Origin: a virus | Reading direction: 5' to 3' (one strand) | DNA length: 35,292 bases | IMG/VR virus record: IMGVR_UViG_3300044718_000029 | Location: 1 to 35,292 of that record | Part shown: piece by piece, positions 21,861 to 31,158 of the stretch | How positions within the stretch are numbered: position 1 is the first letter of the stretch | Layout: every line of letters starts with the position of its first letter | Made by a program: the position numbers and the translations under genes | Notes under the pieces: model-generated | Databases searched by the model: none | Told to the model about the DNA's origin: nothing | What the model saw: only the letters and a program-made list of their open reading frames with translations

Positions 21861-22300
21861 TGGCTCTCCGCGCGAATACCGAGCTCGTCACTATCGCGTG
21901 GCTGGCCGGGATCACTGGGCTCACCTCGTCGATGGTCGCCGCGCAGCTCCCCACCGATAACACGACGTGGGCCGCGTCCGGGTTCGTCACCGCCCGCGCC
22001 ACCGGCGGCACCCCGGGTCTCTACGTGCCGCTCCGCTCCCCGGTGGTGACTCTCGACTTCTGGGCGGTCAAGCCCGGCTCCCGACCCCCGTGGTACCAGG
22101 CCAACGCCCTCGCCGAGCTCGTCGACGCCGGGTGCCGCGCCAGCACCGCCCACCGCGCCGTGACACTGCCCACCGGCTACCCAGGGGCCCGCGTGCTGTC
22201 CGCGTACCTCCTCAGCGAACCCAGACGCGCGTACGGCGATCAGGGCGACTACGCCCGCTACACCGCCGATATGGCCGTGAATTGGGTGGATCTGTCGTGA
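21860..22300 (+). CDS. Tail terminator (tail completion) protein
   Basis: 146 residues from ATG 21860. The pattern LRANTELVTIAWLAGITG...LYVPLRSPVVTLDFWAVKPGSRPPWYQANALAELVDAGCRA...ARYTADMAVNWVDLS fits the tail-terminator family that caps the tail tube, given its place between gp10-like and tail-tube genes. One-base overlap upstream and GTGA overlap downstream. Confidence 0.72.
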   Translation: MALRANTELVTIAWLAGITGLTSSMVAAQLPTDNTTWAASGFVTARATGGTPGLYVPLRSPVVTLDFWAVKPGSRPPWYQANALAELVDAGCRASTAHRAVTLPTGYPGARVLSAYLLSEPRRAYGDQGDYARYTADMAVNWVDLS

Positions 22301-22518
22301 CCCGCTACGGGCTGTTCGGGGCCCACTCCCGTGACTTCCTGACCTACGGCGGGCGGGTGCTCGTGCACGACAACGCCGACGAACTGGAGTTCCTAGTCGC
22401 CGGCGCCGCAGTCCGACCGGTCCCCCCGAGCATCCCGGACGACCAGACACTGCCGATCACAGCTCACCCGGAACTGGCCGGGGTGCGCTTCCCGCTGAGT
22501 AGGAGGGATTTTCGATGA
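22297..22518 (+). CDS. 73-residue hypothetical protein in the tail cluster
   Basis: Starts at GTG 22297 (TRYGLFGAHSRDFLTYGGRVLVHDNADELEFLVAGAAVRPVPPSIPDDQT) and ends ATGA with the next gene. No named family. It joins two tail genes by 4-nt overlaps on both sides, which strongly supports translation. Small proteins at this place are common in actinophages and usually unassigned. Confidence 0.7.
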   Translation: MTRYGLFGAHSRDFLTYGGRVLVHDNADELEFLVAGAAVRPVPPSIPDDQTLPITAHPELAGVRFPLSRRDFR

Positions 22519-22682
22519 AGGTACGGACCACGATGCAGCCTGACGTCGAGCTGGACGTCGAGCCATCCGAGTACATCGATCTGTCGCGCCAGGGGCTCCT
22601 GGTGGACACCGGCCCACCGAGGCGGCTACCGGAGGGTGTTTCCCTCCCGGCCGACGTCACCGACACCACGAAAGCGAGCTAG
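22515..22682 (+). CDS. 55-residue hypothetical protein before the tail tube gene
   Basis: ATG 22515 overlaps the previous stop and follows an excellent AGGAGGG. Product: acidic beta-rich start (KVRTTMQPDVELDVEPSEYIDLSRQGLLVDT) and a short tail. It resembles the tiny proteins that precede tail-tube genes in Gram-positive siphophages. Role unknown. Confidence 0.7.
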   Translation: MKVRTTMQPDVELDVEPSEYIDLSRQGLLVDTGPPRRLPEGVSLPADVTDTTKAS

Positions 22683-22685
22683 GCC

Positions 22686-23246
22686 ATGACCGTCACCGCC
22701 ACGAACCTGATCCTGGGACCGGGCACCCTCTACACCGGCGCGTTTGGTGCGGCTGAGCCCGCCGACACTGCCGTCAACACCACCCCGGCGGCGTCCGCAT
22801 GGACTGACCTAGGTGGCACCGACGGGGGAGCGAAACTCACCATCGACCAGAAGTTCACCGAACTGACCGTCGACCAGATCGTCGACTCCCTGGGTCGTCG
22901 CCTCACCCAACGCGAAATCATGGTCGACACCAACCTCGCCGAGCCCACGCTCGCGAACATGTCGCTCGCGATGAACGGCGGCACGGCAGCCACCGGGGCC
23001 GGCTACTCAAGCCTTGACCCGCTCAACGTCACCAGCGCCACCCAACCCACCTACACCGCGTTCATCCTCGACGGCTACGCCCCGGCAGGTTTCCGGCGAC
23101 GGGTCATCCTTCGCAAGGCACTGAACACCTCTAGCATCCAATCGGCGTACGCGAAGGACAAGGAAACGTTTATCCCGGTCACATTCAACGGGCATTACGT
23201 GTCAGCCTCGATCACCCCATTCCACATTGTGGATCAAACGAGCTAG
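22686..23246 (+). CDS. Major tail (tube) protein
   Basis: 186 residues. It begins TVTATNLILGPGTLYTGAFGAAEPADT, continues AWTDLGGTDGGAKLTIDQKFTELTVDQIVDSLGRRLTQREIMVDTNLAE, and ends in a beta-rich VTFNGHYVSASITPFHIVD. The WxDLGxTDGG...LTxDQ pattern is characteristic of siphovirus tube proteins. Position directly before the frameshifted chaperones confirms it. Confidence 0.9.
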   Translation: MTVTATNLILGPGTLYTGAFGAAEPADTAVNTTPAASAWTDLGGTDGGAKLTIDQKFTELTVDQIVDSLGRRLTQREIMVDTNLAEPTLANMSLAMNGGTAATGAGYSSLDPLNVTSATQPTYTAFILDGYAPAGFRRRVILRKALNTSSIQSAYAKDKETFIPVTFNGHYVSASITPFHIVDQTS

Positions 23247-23258
23247 GAAAGGGGCGAC

Positions 23259-23579
23259 ATGGAACCGTTGAGACTGAAAACGGGGGAACGCGCACCGGAG
23301 GAACGGGTGCCGCTGTTCTACATCGACGAACTGGAAGTGACCATCCCTCCACGTTTCAGCGCGTCGTTCGGATTGCGGTACATCGACATAGTCACCGAAC
23401 GCGGACTCGACGCCGGCGTGGTGTGGCTATTAAAGAATGCGTTGAGCCCCGGCGGGTACGAAGCACTACTGGGTTACGACGACCTAGAGCCGGAACAATT
23501 CAGTGCCATTGTTGAGAGCCTCCAAGCGATGGTCGTAGGTGCATTGGAGAAGTCCAAGGGAAAATTGAGAAGCGCCTAA
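23259..23579 (+). CDS. Tail assembly chaperone, unshifted product (G-like)
   Basis: 106 residues after AAAGGGGCGAC. It contains TIPPRFSASFGLRYIDIVTERGLDAGVVWLLKNALSPGGYEALLGYDDLEPEQFSAIVESLQAMVVG, a typical actinophage chaperone. It keeps the tape measure soluble during tail assembly and is not part of the virion. The last codons span the slippery sequence at 23558. Confidence 0.88.
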   Translation: MEPLRLKTGERAPEERVPLFYIDELEVTIPPRFSASFGLRYIDIVTERGLDAGVVWLLKNALSPGGYEALLGYDDLEPEQFSAIVESLQAMVVGALEKSKGKLRSA

Positions 23580-23875
23580 GTGAGGTGGTATGGGTCGCGG
23601 ACTACGAACAGGATCTCTTAGCTGACATTCTGCGGTTCTTCCCGCAATTCGGTACCGACCCGCTTGAGGCGATGACAGGGCCGACGTTCTTCGCGTTGGC
23701 CACCCGGATACCCGTGTTCGGAGGTGTGATGGCGTACCGGCTCCAGCAACACCCGGCTCCTGAACCTGCCCATGCGCCTAACACCGCTGGTCAGGAGGCC
23801 ACGCAGGTGGTCAGTCTGGACACATTCCGGTCGATGCACCCCGATCTCGTTGAGGTGGTGAGCGTGGGTGGCTGA
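23259..23875 (+). CDS. Tail assembly chaperone, -1 frameshift product (GT-like)
   Basis: Shifting back one base on G_GGA_AAA (23558-23564) fuses the first 102 codons to the frame that reads IEKRLSEVVWVADYEQDLLADILRFFPQFGTDPLEAMTGPTFFALATRIPVFGGVMAYRLQ and stops at 23875, about 205 residues. The second frame is open from the slip site onward, and its only independent start (GTG 23585) lies inside the fused segment. This matches the conserved G/GT architecture of siphoviruses. The last eight bases overlap the tape measure gene. Confidence 0.87.
23558..23564 (+). promoter_or_regulatory. Programmed -1 frameshift slippery heptamer
   Basis: GGGAAAA is read in the zero frame as G GGA AAA, the canonical X XXY YYZ form in which both tRNAs re-pair after a one-base backward slip. 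It lies 13 bases before the zero-frame stop (TAA). No strong downstream pseudoknot is obvious by eye. Confidence 0.88.
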
Positions 23876-26624
23876 GAAGGGCTTCCGCATCGCCGGGGCG
23901 TTCGTTGACGTCAAACTCGACGACCAGACCGGGGAAGGCGAAGCGAAGCTCCGCGAGAAGTTCGCGCGGGCAAAACCAATCCAGATCAACGCGAAAGTCG
24001 ACGTCGACACCAAACGGGCCGAGGCTGACCTCAACCGTGTCAGCCTCACCGGTGGGCGAGTGTTCTCACCACTAGTGGCCGCCGGGATAGCCGCAGGGTC
24101 GATCCTCGGAGGCCCTCTCGCGTTAGGTGCTGTCCCTATCCTGTTCGGCGGTATCGCCGCCGCCGTCCTAGCGAAAAACAGGGAGATCAAAGAAGACTTC
24201 ACCCGACTGGGCGAGGGAATCGTCACCGACCTACAGGCCGACACGCGACCCCTAGTGCCCTACTTCCGGGGCATCGCTAGTGACATCTCCACCCAATTCC
24301 AGGGGATCCGCCCACAACTACGAGCCATCTTCGGTGACTTAGGTCCCGAAGTCCAGACCGTGACCAGTGGCGTCCTCGACCTCGCCCACAACGCCATGCC
24401 CGGGTTCACCAACGCTGTGCACAACGCGCAACCCGTCATGCAAGGCATCTCCGACCTCCTCGCGAAGACCGGGACCGGTCTCACCGGGTTCCTCAACGAA
24501 ATCTCGGACGGGATGCCAGGAGCCGCCACGGTCCTCAACCGGGTCGGGGACGTCATCGAACAGATCCTCCCCATAGCCGGGCACCTGCTGTCGTTCCTAT
24601 CCCAAACCGCTAGCGGTGCCCTGCCGGTGTTCAGTAGCTCACTCGGGATCGCCCTGACCCTGCTGGACAAGCTCCTGACCGTCTTGGGGCCGATCGCACC
24701 GGAACTCGGGACGATCGTCGGTGTCGCCCTCTCCGCCGCGGGTGCTTTCAAGCTGATGGGTGTCCTAGCCGGGCCGCTGGACAAGCTCGGCACGTCCCTC
24801 GCCGGCGTCGCCGCGAACGGTGGCGTGATGGCCGGTGCAGCGGGTAAAGCCGAAAGCGCGGCGAGCTCGATGGGCAAGGCCCTCCCGATCCTGGGCGTGG
24901 CCGTGGTCGCCGTAGACCTGATCTGGCAGAAGTACGTCACCAGCCTCGACGACGGCACCACAGCAATGCTCGCCGGTGGCAGAGCGGCCGCTGACATGAA
25001 AGCCAAAGTCGACGACCAGCTCACCGGGTTCGGGAAGTGGCTCAACGGCATGTTGCATGTTGTCGCCACGTCCGACGACATGACCGCGTCGATGAACAAG
25101 CAGCTCGCCGCGATGGATCCGCTGACCCGGGCGCAGACGCTGGCGAAGCAGGCGCAGGCCGACTACAGCTCAGCGGTCGAACGGTTCGGGCCGCTGTCGA
25201 CGCAGGCCACCAGCGCGACGGCCCGGTTCGCCACCCAAACCGCGGAAGTCACCAAACAGCAGAACCTCCTCAAGACCGGGCTGGAGAGCACCACAGACGC
25301 TCTCAAGCGGCAAGAGGATCAGGTGATGGGCGCGGTCGAGGCCGACATCAAGTACGGCAACTCGCTCAAGGCCGCCACCGACGCCGCGAAAGCCAACGGT
25401 CGCACCATTGACCTCAACACCGAATCCGGGCGGAAGAATCAGCAGGCTTTGATCGATCTGGCTAGGGCGGCTAGGGACGACACCGACGCGATGACCGCGA
25501 ACGGCGCGACCACCAATCAGGTCTCAGCCTCGGAGGCGCAGCACCGGCAGCAACTCATCCAAGTGGCTCAACAGATGGGGTTCACCAGAGACCAAGCGCA
25601 ACGGCTCACCGACAAGTACCTCGCCGTCCCTACCCGCATCGATACCAACTTCGCGGCGACCACGATCCCCGCGGTCGGGGCAGTGCAGCGGATGGCCAGC
25701 GACATCTCCCACATCCTCGCGACCATCGGTGACGAGCAGGTGTTGGTGAGGTTCGCTGGTGACACTGGGAACATCCTCAACCGCGCCACGGGTGGACCGG
25801 TGCAGGGCCCGGGCAGTGAGTCCAGTGACAGCATTCCCGCCCGGCTGTCCCATAACGAGCACGTGTGGACCGCTGCCGAGGTCCGGGGTGCTGGTGGTCA
25901 CGCGGGTGTGGGGATGCTGCGGAAGATGGCGGCGTCCGGTCGGTTGCCGGGGTTCGCCGCCGGCGGGCCGGTCCTGGCGAACTTCGCGTCGACCGGCACT
26001 GATCAGGTCGAGGCAGCCAACGCGGCATACATTCGTAACGCCCTGCAGGGCATGGTCGGCTACGGCCGGTATATGGGCGGAGGGAGCCTCGAAGGGTGGA
26101 TCCAAGCCGCTCTCGGGCTGACTCACACCCCGCAGTCGTGGGATGGGCCGCTGCACGTCCTGATCTCCCGGGAGTCCGGGGGCAACCCGAACGCGATCAA
26201 CCTCACGGACTCCAACGCCCGGGCGGGGCACCCCTCCCAAGGCCTCATGCAGACCATCCCCGGGACGTTCCGCGCTTACCACCAGGCGGGCACGTCGTGG
26301 TCGATCACCGACCCGGTCGCGAACATCTCCGCCGGGATTAACTACATCAAGGCCCGCTACGGGTCCATTTTCAACGTGCAGCAGGCCAACCCCAACGCTG
26401 CACCGCGCGGGTACGACGCCGGCGGTCTCCTCCCACCGGGCGCGACTACCGCGGTCAACCGCACCGGGCGCCCCGAGCGGGTCCTCAACGCCACGCAGAC
26501 AGCGAAGCTCGACCGGCTCCTCTCCGGCGCGGGTAGTGGCTTGACGGTGAACGTCACCCAGGTCTCAGGGTCACCGGCTGAGACTGGCCGGTTCGTGGCC
26601 CTCGCACTACGGACGGTGGGCTGA
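23868..26624 (+). CDS. Tape measure protein with lytic transglycosylase domain
   Basis: 918 residues. The N-terminal half has several hydrophobic stretches (e.g. PLVAAGIAAGSILGGPLALGAVPILFGGIAAAVLA) and long helices, as in tape measures. Near residue 764 a soluble lytic transglycosylase domain appears: LISRESGGNPNAINLTDSNARAGHPSQGLMQTIPGTFRAY, with the catalytic Glu in RESGG and the GLMQ motif intact. The domain would open peptidoglycan locally during DNA entry. If the tape measure rule of about 0.15 nm per residue applies, the tail would be roughly 135-140 nm. It is the only peptidoglycan-cleaving domain I recognise in the element. Confidence 0.93.
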   Translation: MAEKGFRIAGAFVDVKLDDQTGEGEAKLREKFARAKPIQINAKVDVDTKRAEADLNRVSLTGGRVFSPLVAAGIAAGSILGGPLALGAVPILFGGIAAAVLAKNREIKEDFTRLGEGIVTDLQADTRPLVPYFRGIASDISTQFQGIRPQLRAIFGDLGPEVQTVTSGVLDLAHNAMPGFTNAVHNAQPVMQGISDLLAKTGTGLTGFLNEISDGMPGAATVLNRVGDVIEQILPIAGHLLSFLSQTASGALPVFSSSLGIALTLLDKLLTVLGPIAPELGTIVGVALSAAGAFKLMGVLAGPLDKLGTSLAGVAANGGVMAGAAGKAESAASSMGKALPILGVAVVAVDLIWQKYVTSLDDGTTAMLAGGRAAADMKAKVDDQLTGFGKWLNGMLHVVATSDDMTASMNKQLAAMDPLTRAQTLAKQAQADYSSAVERFGPLSTQATSATARFATQTAEVTKQQNLLKTGLESTTDALKRQEDQVMGAVEADIKYGNSLKAATDAAKANGRTIDLNTESGRKNQQALIDLARAARDDTDAMTANGATTNQVSASEAQHRQQLIQVAQQMGFTRDQAQRLTDKYLAVPTRIDTNFAATTIPAVGAVQRMASDISHILATIGDEQVLVRFAGDTGNILNRATGGPVQGPGSESSDSIPARLSHNEHVWTAAEVRGAGGHAGVGMLRKMAASGRLPGFAAGGPVLANFASTGTDQVEAANAAYIRNALQGMVGYGRYMGGGSLEGWIQAALGLTHTPQSWDGPLHVLISRESGGNPNAINLTDSNARAGHPSQGLMQTIPGTFRAYHQAGTSWSITDPVANISAGINYIKARYGSIFNVQQANPNAAPRGYDAGGLLPPGATTAVNRTGRPERVLNATQTAKLDRLLSGAGSGLTVNVTQVSGSPAETGRFVALALRTVG

Positions 26625-27517
26625 TGGCTGCACTCGGGCTGGCCGACTACACCTTCAACTACAACGGCCTCACCTTCGGAGACGGCACCGGCTACTACGT
26701 CGACCACCACGAAGGCCTCGAAGGGTTCGAGACCCGAGTGTCCGACTCCGACCAGCCCCGTGGGGACGGCGCGATCCGCGGCTTGGACTACGTAGCGCCC
26801 CGTACGGTCGCGTTCACCCTCGCCCTAGGCGAGACCGCGGACACCGACTACGAGACCCGCTGGGCTGCGCTGCGGGCCGCATTCCTCCCCTCCCGCAGCG
26901 TTGACCAGGCGCTGACGTTCAAACGGCCGGGGATGGTCGAGCGGTTCGTGAACTGCCGCCCAGTGCAACTCGCCCGCGTCGAGGAGTACCTGTCTTTCGA
27001 TCAGGTCGGGCACCCGCCGGTCGTGCTCCGCGCGGTCGACCCCCGCATCTACTCCTCCGCGCAGTACTCCGCGAACGCCACAGTGTTCGCCACGACCGGT
27101 GGCGGCATGGACTGGCCGGTCGCGAACTGGCCCGTGGACCTCACCGGTGGGCTGCAGAACTTCCTCTCGGCCACCAACAACGGGACCGCCGACGCCTACC
27201 CGCTGATCCGGTTCTACGGCCCCACCGTAGGCACCTGCACCGGCGTGACTCTGACCAACCTCACCAACGGGTCCGTCCTGGCCATTGCCACCACGATCAC
27301 TAGCGGGCAGATCCTCACCGCAGACATGGCCGCAGCGGTCACCGGTACCAACACGCTGGTCGTAGACCTCGGCGGGTCGTCCCGCTACGGAAGCTGGACC
27401 GTGCCACGGACCCCGTTCAGCCTCTCGCCCGGCAACAACACCCTGAAATTCCAGGTCACCGGCACCTCGACGGACTGCATTTGCAACCTGACGTGGCGCG
27501 ATACGTGGATGGACTGA
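26624..27517 (+). CDS. Distal tail (Dit-like) protein
   Basis: 297 residues, start overlapping the tape measure stop. The N-terminal half (YTFNYNGLTFGDGTGYYVDHHEGLEGFETRV...RTVAFTLALGETADTDYETRWAALRAAFLPS) matches the distal tail family. The second half is a beta-sandwich with Thr/Asn-rich strands. It connects tube to baseplate. Confidence 0.85.
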   Translation: MAALGLADYTFNYNGLTFGDGTGYYVDHHEGLEGFETRVSDSDQPRGDGAIRGLDYVAPRTVAFTLALGETADTDYETRWAALRAAFLPSRSVDQALTFKRPGMVERFVNCRPVQLARVEEYLSFDQVGHPPVVLRAVDPRIYSSAQYSANATVFATTGGGMDWPVANWPVDLTGGLQNFLSATNNGTADAYPLIRFYGPTVGTCTGVTLTNLTNGSVLAIATTITSGQILTADMAAAVTGTNTLVVDLGGSSRYGSWTVPRTPFSLSPGNNTLKFQVTGTSTDCICNLTWRDTWMD

Positions 27518-27526
27518 GAGGAAACC

Positions 27527-28768
27527 ATGGCACCTGTAACTACTCTGGTCGATTCCACATTCTCGGCCAGCGTCATCGGAGCCCGAACCGACAACGCCGG
27601 CGCAGCGGTCACCGACACCACCGCTGAGGAAATGCGGGTGCTGGCCTCGCTGCTCAACCCCGGGTACATCACACCGGTCGCCGCGTTCCAAGTCACCGCG
27701 CAAACCGTCCCGAATATGACGGTGCGGGTCGGGTCGCTGACCACGAAGACCGACTACTACGTCCTCTCGGGCACCGTGGCCGGTCAGGGGAACTACACCG
27801 TCCGCCTCGACGTGGCCTCCCAGAACGTCACTATCTCCGCGGCCGACGCCTCCCAGACCCGCACCGACGAGATCTACCTGCTGGTGCAGGACAACGCCTA
27901 CGACAGCTCAGGACGGGCGCTGCCCCGTATCGGGTACCGCAAAGGGGACCTAGGTGGCGCGAACCCAGGCCCGGACGCGGCGTGGACGGCGTACGCCCTG
28001 CTCGCCCGGATCACCGTAGGGGCCACGGTCACCACGATCACCAACGCCAACATTTCCGACCAGCGGGCCGCGTCCTCGGTCATCACGAGCCTCGGTCTGG
28101 GCAGCGCCATCGCCAAATCCCTACTCACCACCAAAGGTGACCTGATCGCCGCGTCCGGCGTGGCCACCCCGGTCCGGGTGGGAGTGGGTGCGGACAACCG
28201 GATGTTGGTCGCCGACTCCTCCCAGTCCGCGGGCGTGCGATGGGGTGTCCCGGGTGCCGTGCTGATCGCTCAATCAGCGTTGGTGAGCGCGGCGGCATCG
28301 GTCACATTCTCCGCCATCCCGGCCACCTACAAGCACCTGATTGTCATCATGCGAGCGGTCCAAGACACCGGGGGTGTCCACTCGACCATCACGTCAGTCC
28401 GAGCCCAGCTCAACGGGGACGCGGGCGCCTCAAACTACGACGTGCAGTACCTGCAAGCCGATGGCACAACGGTCAGCGCGGGCAACTTCGTTGGCACCAA
28501 CGGCTTAGAGGTCGGTGTTGTCGGGCCTAACGACTTCGGGAGCAGCTCGTCCTCTAACGAGTGTGTGATCCCCGACTATCTGTCGTCCCTCTATTACAAG
28601 TTGTCGACCGCACGGTCCAGCTTCATGGTCAGCGCGGGCCTTATGCGGATTTGGACCGCCGCGGGACGGTGGTCCAACGCCAACGCCATCACGTCGATCA
28701 CGTTCTTCCTCGCCAATGGGGTCAGCTTCGACGCTTCCACGAAAATCAGTCTCTACGGATGGGGATAA
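27527..28768 (+). CDS. Minor tail / receptor-binding protein
   Basis: 413 residues after GAGAGGAAACC. The N-terminal domain (about 1-180) has TVRVGSLTTKTDYYVLSGTVAGQGNYTVRLDVASQNVTISAADASQTRTDEIYLLVQDNAYD, recurring in actinophage minor tail proteins. The rest is beta-rich, Ser/Thr/Asn-rich and compositionally distinct, ending SFDASTKISLYGWG, probably a fibre tip. A host-binding role is inferred. Confidence 0.78.
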   Translation: MAPVTTLVDSTFSASVIGARTDNAGAAVTDTTAEEMRVLASLLNPGYITPVAAFQVTAQTVPNMTVRVGSLTTKTDYYVLSGTVAGQGNYTVRLDVASQNVTISAADASQTRTDEIYLLVQDNAYDSSGRALPRIGYRKGDLGGANPGPDAAWTAYALLARITVGATVTTITNANISDQRAASSVITSLGLGSAIAKSLLTTKGDLIAASGVATPVRVGVGADNRMLVADSSQSAGVRWGVPGAVLIAQSALVSAAASVTFSAIPATYKHLIVIMRAVQDTGGVHSTITSVRAQLNGDAGASNYDVQYLQADGTTVSAGNFVGTNGLEVGVVGPNDFGSSSSSNECVIPDYLSSLYYKLSTARSSFMVSAGLMRIWTAAGRWSNANAITSITFFLANGVSFDASTKISLYGWG

Positions 28769-28773
28769 GGGCC

Positions 28774-29001
28774 ATGGATCAGAAAGTCGTCATCGACTGC
28801 TCCACGGGCGGGCACACCTGGCACGAACTCACCCCGGAAGACGTGACCCGCCGTGACGCGCTCAAGAAAGAACACGCGGACCGAGAGACTCAAACCAAAG
28901 CGAAGCAGGCCGCTCGCCACACGGTGCTAACCCGGGTGGCAGCCGCTGCCGGCGTGCCGGTGGATGACCTAGAGGCCGCTTTAGGACAGGGGAGCCGCTA
29001 G
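28774..29001 (+). CDS. 75-residue hypothetical protein between tail genes
   Basis: Starts at ATG 28774 (DQKVVIDCSTGGHTWHELTPEDVTRRDALKKEHADRETQTKAKQAARHTVLTRVAAAAGVPVDDLEAAL). A charged helical protein. Short Asp/Lys-rich proteins of this form follow tail fibre genes in many phages, some linked to fibre assembly. No firm family. The gene ends three bases before the next start. Confidence 0.65.
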   Translation: MDQKVVIDCSTGGHTWHELTPEDVTRRDALKKEHADRETQTKAKQAARHTVLTRVAAAAGVPVDDLEAALGQGSR

Positions 29002-29004
29002 CCC

Positions 29005-30072
29005 GTGGCCGTGTTCGAGGTGGTGCTGGTGTCCCGGGCCCCGGTGATCTCCAGCTCACCCACGCTGACCGTGATCAACCGGCTCGTGGTGGACACGATC
29101 AGCTACACCGAGGAGCTGAATCGCCCCGGCGTGGCGACGCTGGGATGCCCCGTGCGCTCCCTCACCAGCGACGTGCAAGCCCGGCTGATCGACATGGCCG
29201 CGCTGCCCTCCGAAGTGTGGATTTACGCGGGGTCGGCGCTCGTGTGGGCCGGGGAAGCGCAAACCCTTAACATCCAAGGTCAGACAGTGGAACTCGGGTG
29301 CGTTGGCCTCCTCGGCTACACCTTTCGGATGGGCGTTACCGCGGACACCACATTCACGGCAGTAGATCAGTTCACGATCGCGAAAACTCTGGTCGACAAC
29401 TGGCAAGCCCAGAACTACGGCAACTACGGCATCGACACCTCAACCGTCGGCACCTCCGGTGTCACCCGGGACCGCGCCTACCTCCGCAATGAGCTCCACA
29501 ACGTCGGCCAGCGAATCACCGAGCTCGGCGCTGTCCTAGACGGCTTCGACCTCAAAGTGGACCCCTCCACCCGCAAACTCGTGCTGACCAGCCCCACCCA
29601 GGGCACCGACCTGTCCGCGTCGGTGTTCGTGGACCGACGGAACATCGACTCCGCGTCGATCGCCATGTCGATCGCACCCGATGACCTAGTGTCAGATGTG
29701 TCCGCGGCCGGCTCCTCAGTCGCCGCGGACGGCGGGAACACCACCCTCTACAGCGCCCGCTCCACGTCGGCCGTACAAACCTCATACGGCCGGTCCTGGG
29801 CCGGGCAGAGTTTCAGCGGGATTAGCGTGCTCGCCACCCTCGACGGCGCGGGCGACGCCTACTTGGGGTCGCGGAACACTCAGCTATTCCAGCCGGGCGT
29901 CACGATCGTCCCGCTGGTGGGCTGCGATATAGGCGACTTCCACGCCGGGGACACGATCAACTACTCCTACGACGCTGGACTTGGGCTCCAAACCTCAAAC
30001 CGGCGCGTGTCGAAGCTGACCGTCTCCGTCGATCCGAGCGGCAAACAGCGCCTACTCGTGGAGTTCATCTGA
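29005..30072 (+). CDS. Tail base protein, Gp37-like
   Basis: 355 residues from GTG 29005. Features: RLVVDTISYTEELNRPGVATLGCPV, PSEVWIYAGSALVWAGEAQTLNIQGQTVELGCVGLLGYTFRM, and later RRNIDSASIAMSIAPDDLVSDV and GLQTSNRRVSKLTVSV. The pattern fits the siphovirus ReqiPepy6 Gp37-like family of tail-base proteins. It overlaps the next start by one base. Confidence 0.78.
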   Translation: MAVFEVVLVSRAPVISSSPTLTVINRLVVDTISYTEELNRPGVATLGCPVRSLTSDVQARLIDMAALPSEVWIYAGSALVWAGEAQTLNIQGQTVELGCVGLLGYTFRMGVTADTTFTAVDQFTIAKTLVDNWQAQNYGNYGIDTSTVGTSGVTRDRAYLRNELHNVGQRITELGAVLDGFDLKVDPSTRKLVLTSPTQGTDLSASVFVDRRNIDSASIAMSIAPDDLVSDVSAAGSSVAADGGNTTLYSARSTSAVQTSYGRSWAGQSFSGISVLATLDGAGDAYLGSRNTQLFQPGVTIVPLVGCDIGDFHAGDTINYSYDAGLGLQTSNRRVSKLTVSVDPSGKQRLLVEFI

Positions 30073-30773
30073 TGGCCGTCGACCCCCGCCGCTTCGACGA
30101 CCTCGCGAAGGTCGTCGCCGACGAGCGCCGCCACCTCAACGACGTCGAGGGCACCGTCCTGTCGAGGTTGTCGTCGCATACCCACAAGACCCCGCTGGTG
30201 GTGTCCTCCACGGCGTCGGTAACCAACCCCTACACCGGGCAGATCATTTTCAACACCACGGATAACATGCTTTACCGGTACGACGGCAGTAGTTGGGTAG
30301 CTTTCCTGGCGACTGGCGGGGGCACCTCGGCCACCACGCACGAGGCGCGGTATGAGCAGACGACATTTCAGACGATCGCAAACGCCACAGACACCAAGCT
30401 AGCATTCAACAATCCGGTGACCACCTGCAGCGACGTGACGGCCAGCGGCACCAACAATACGGATTTCTTGCTAAATCGCGGGGGATGGTGGCGAGCCTCG
30501 GCGTCCCTGCGCATGGTCACGGGCTCGACGGGTGAGCGGGATTTATTCATGGCCACGGGGACCACAGTGGGAACGCTGGCCAACAGATTTGTCGGGGCGT
30601 CAGATGGTGCGGTAGGTGGCGCGGCGGGCACCCTGAGCGTGTCCACAGACATCCGGCTGGCCGCGGCCACGTCAGTGTTCGCGGGTACTTTCCAGAATAA
30701 CGGTGGGTCGTTGGCCACCGAGGTGGGGTTTGGACACACGGTGCATATCGCGCTGACCTGGCTTAGACCGTGA
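30072..30773 (+). CDS. Tail fibre or spike protein with C1q-like jelly-roll fold
   Basis: 233 residues. The N-terminal part has a coiled segment (FDDLAKVVADERRHLNDVEGTVLSRL) and a short repeat TGQIIFNTTDNMLYRYDGSSWV found in phage fibre tips. The C-terminal 140 residues are beta-rich (GGWWRASASLRMVTGSTGERDLFMATGTTVG...VHIALTWLRP), like the complement C1q or TNF-type jelly rolls of receptor-binding proteins. Base composition is lower in G+C than the upstream tail genes, as is common for host-range proteins. Confidence 0.75.
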   Translation: MAVDPRRFDDLAKVVADERRHLNDVEGTVLSRLSSHTHKTPLVVSSTASVTNPYTGQIIFNTTDNMLYRYDGSSWVAFLATGGGTSATTHEARYEQTTFQTIANATDTKLAFNNPVTTCSDVTASGTNNTDFLLNRGGWWRASASLRMVTGSTGERDLFMATGTTVGTLANRFVGASDGAVGGAAGTLSVSTDIRLAAATSVFAGTFQNNGGSLATEVGFGHTVHIALTWLRP

Positions 30774-30783
30774 GGAGAGGCCA

Positions 30784-31068
30784 GTGACCCGCTCGGAACG
30801 AGAGACGCCCATCGACTACGCGGTGATCTGCCGGACCTGCCTCGTAGTGGTGTGGCAAGGCAACGTCGCCCCCGACGACGGCCAGCCGCTCCTGACGGCC
30901 CATGCGGAGTCCGTCCCGGGCCCGGCGTGCCCCTCCAAGGTGGCCACCTGCCCCCACAAGACCGCCGCGCGGGCCGAAGCGGCGAAGAGGAAACCGGCCA
31001 CCCTGAAAGACATCAGCGACCTACAGACGCGGGTCGCCCAGCTCGAAACGAAACCCGTCAAACCCTGA
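30784..31068 (+). CDS. 94-residue Cys-containing hypothetical protein, last gene of the virion module
   Basis: Starts at GTG 30784 after GAGGAGAGG. A CRTCLVVVW site, a PACPSKVATCPHK group, and a final helix (TLKDISDLQTRVAQLETK) suggest a zinc ribbon with a short coiled coil. It is co-oriented with the tail genes and ends at a convergent boundary. Function unknown. Confidence 0.65.
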   Translation: MTRSERETPIDYAVICRTCLVVVWQGNVAPDDGQPLLTAHAESVPGPACPSKVATCPHKTAARAEAAKRKPATLKDISDLQTRVAQLETKPVKP

Positions 31069-31091
31069 CCGGCCCTGCCCCTCCACACCAG

Positions 31092-31131
31092 CGCGCCCCG
31101 TTCAGACCGGGTTACGACCGTACAGGGCGCG
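31092..31131. terminator. Hairpin between convergent virion and right-arm genes
   Basis: CGCGCCC (31092-31098) pairs with GGGCGCG (31125-31131), a 7-bp stem with a 26-nt loop. It lies in the 90-bp gap between the + and - strand modules, the expected position for a bidirectional terminator. No T-run. Confidence 0.45.
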
Positions 31132-31158
31132 ACGAGAGCGGATCTGCAGGCGGCGCGG

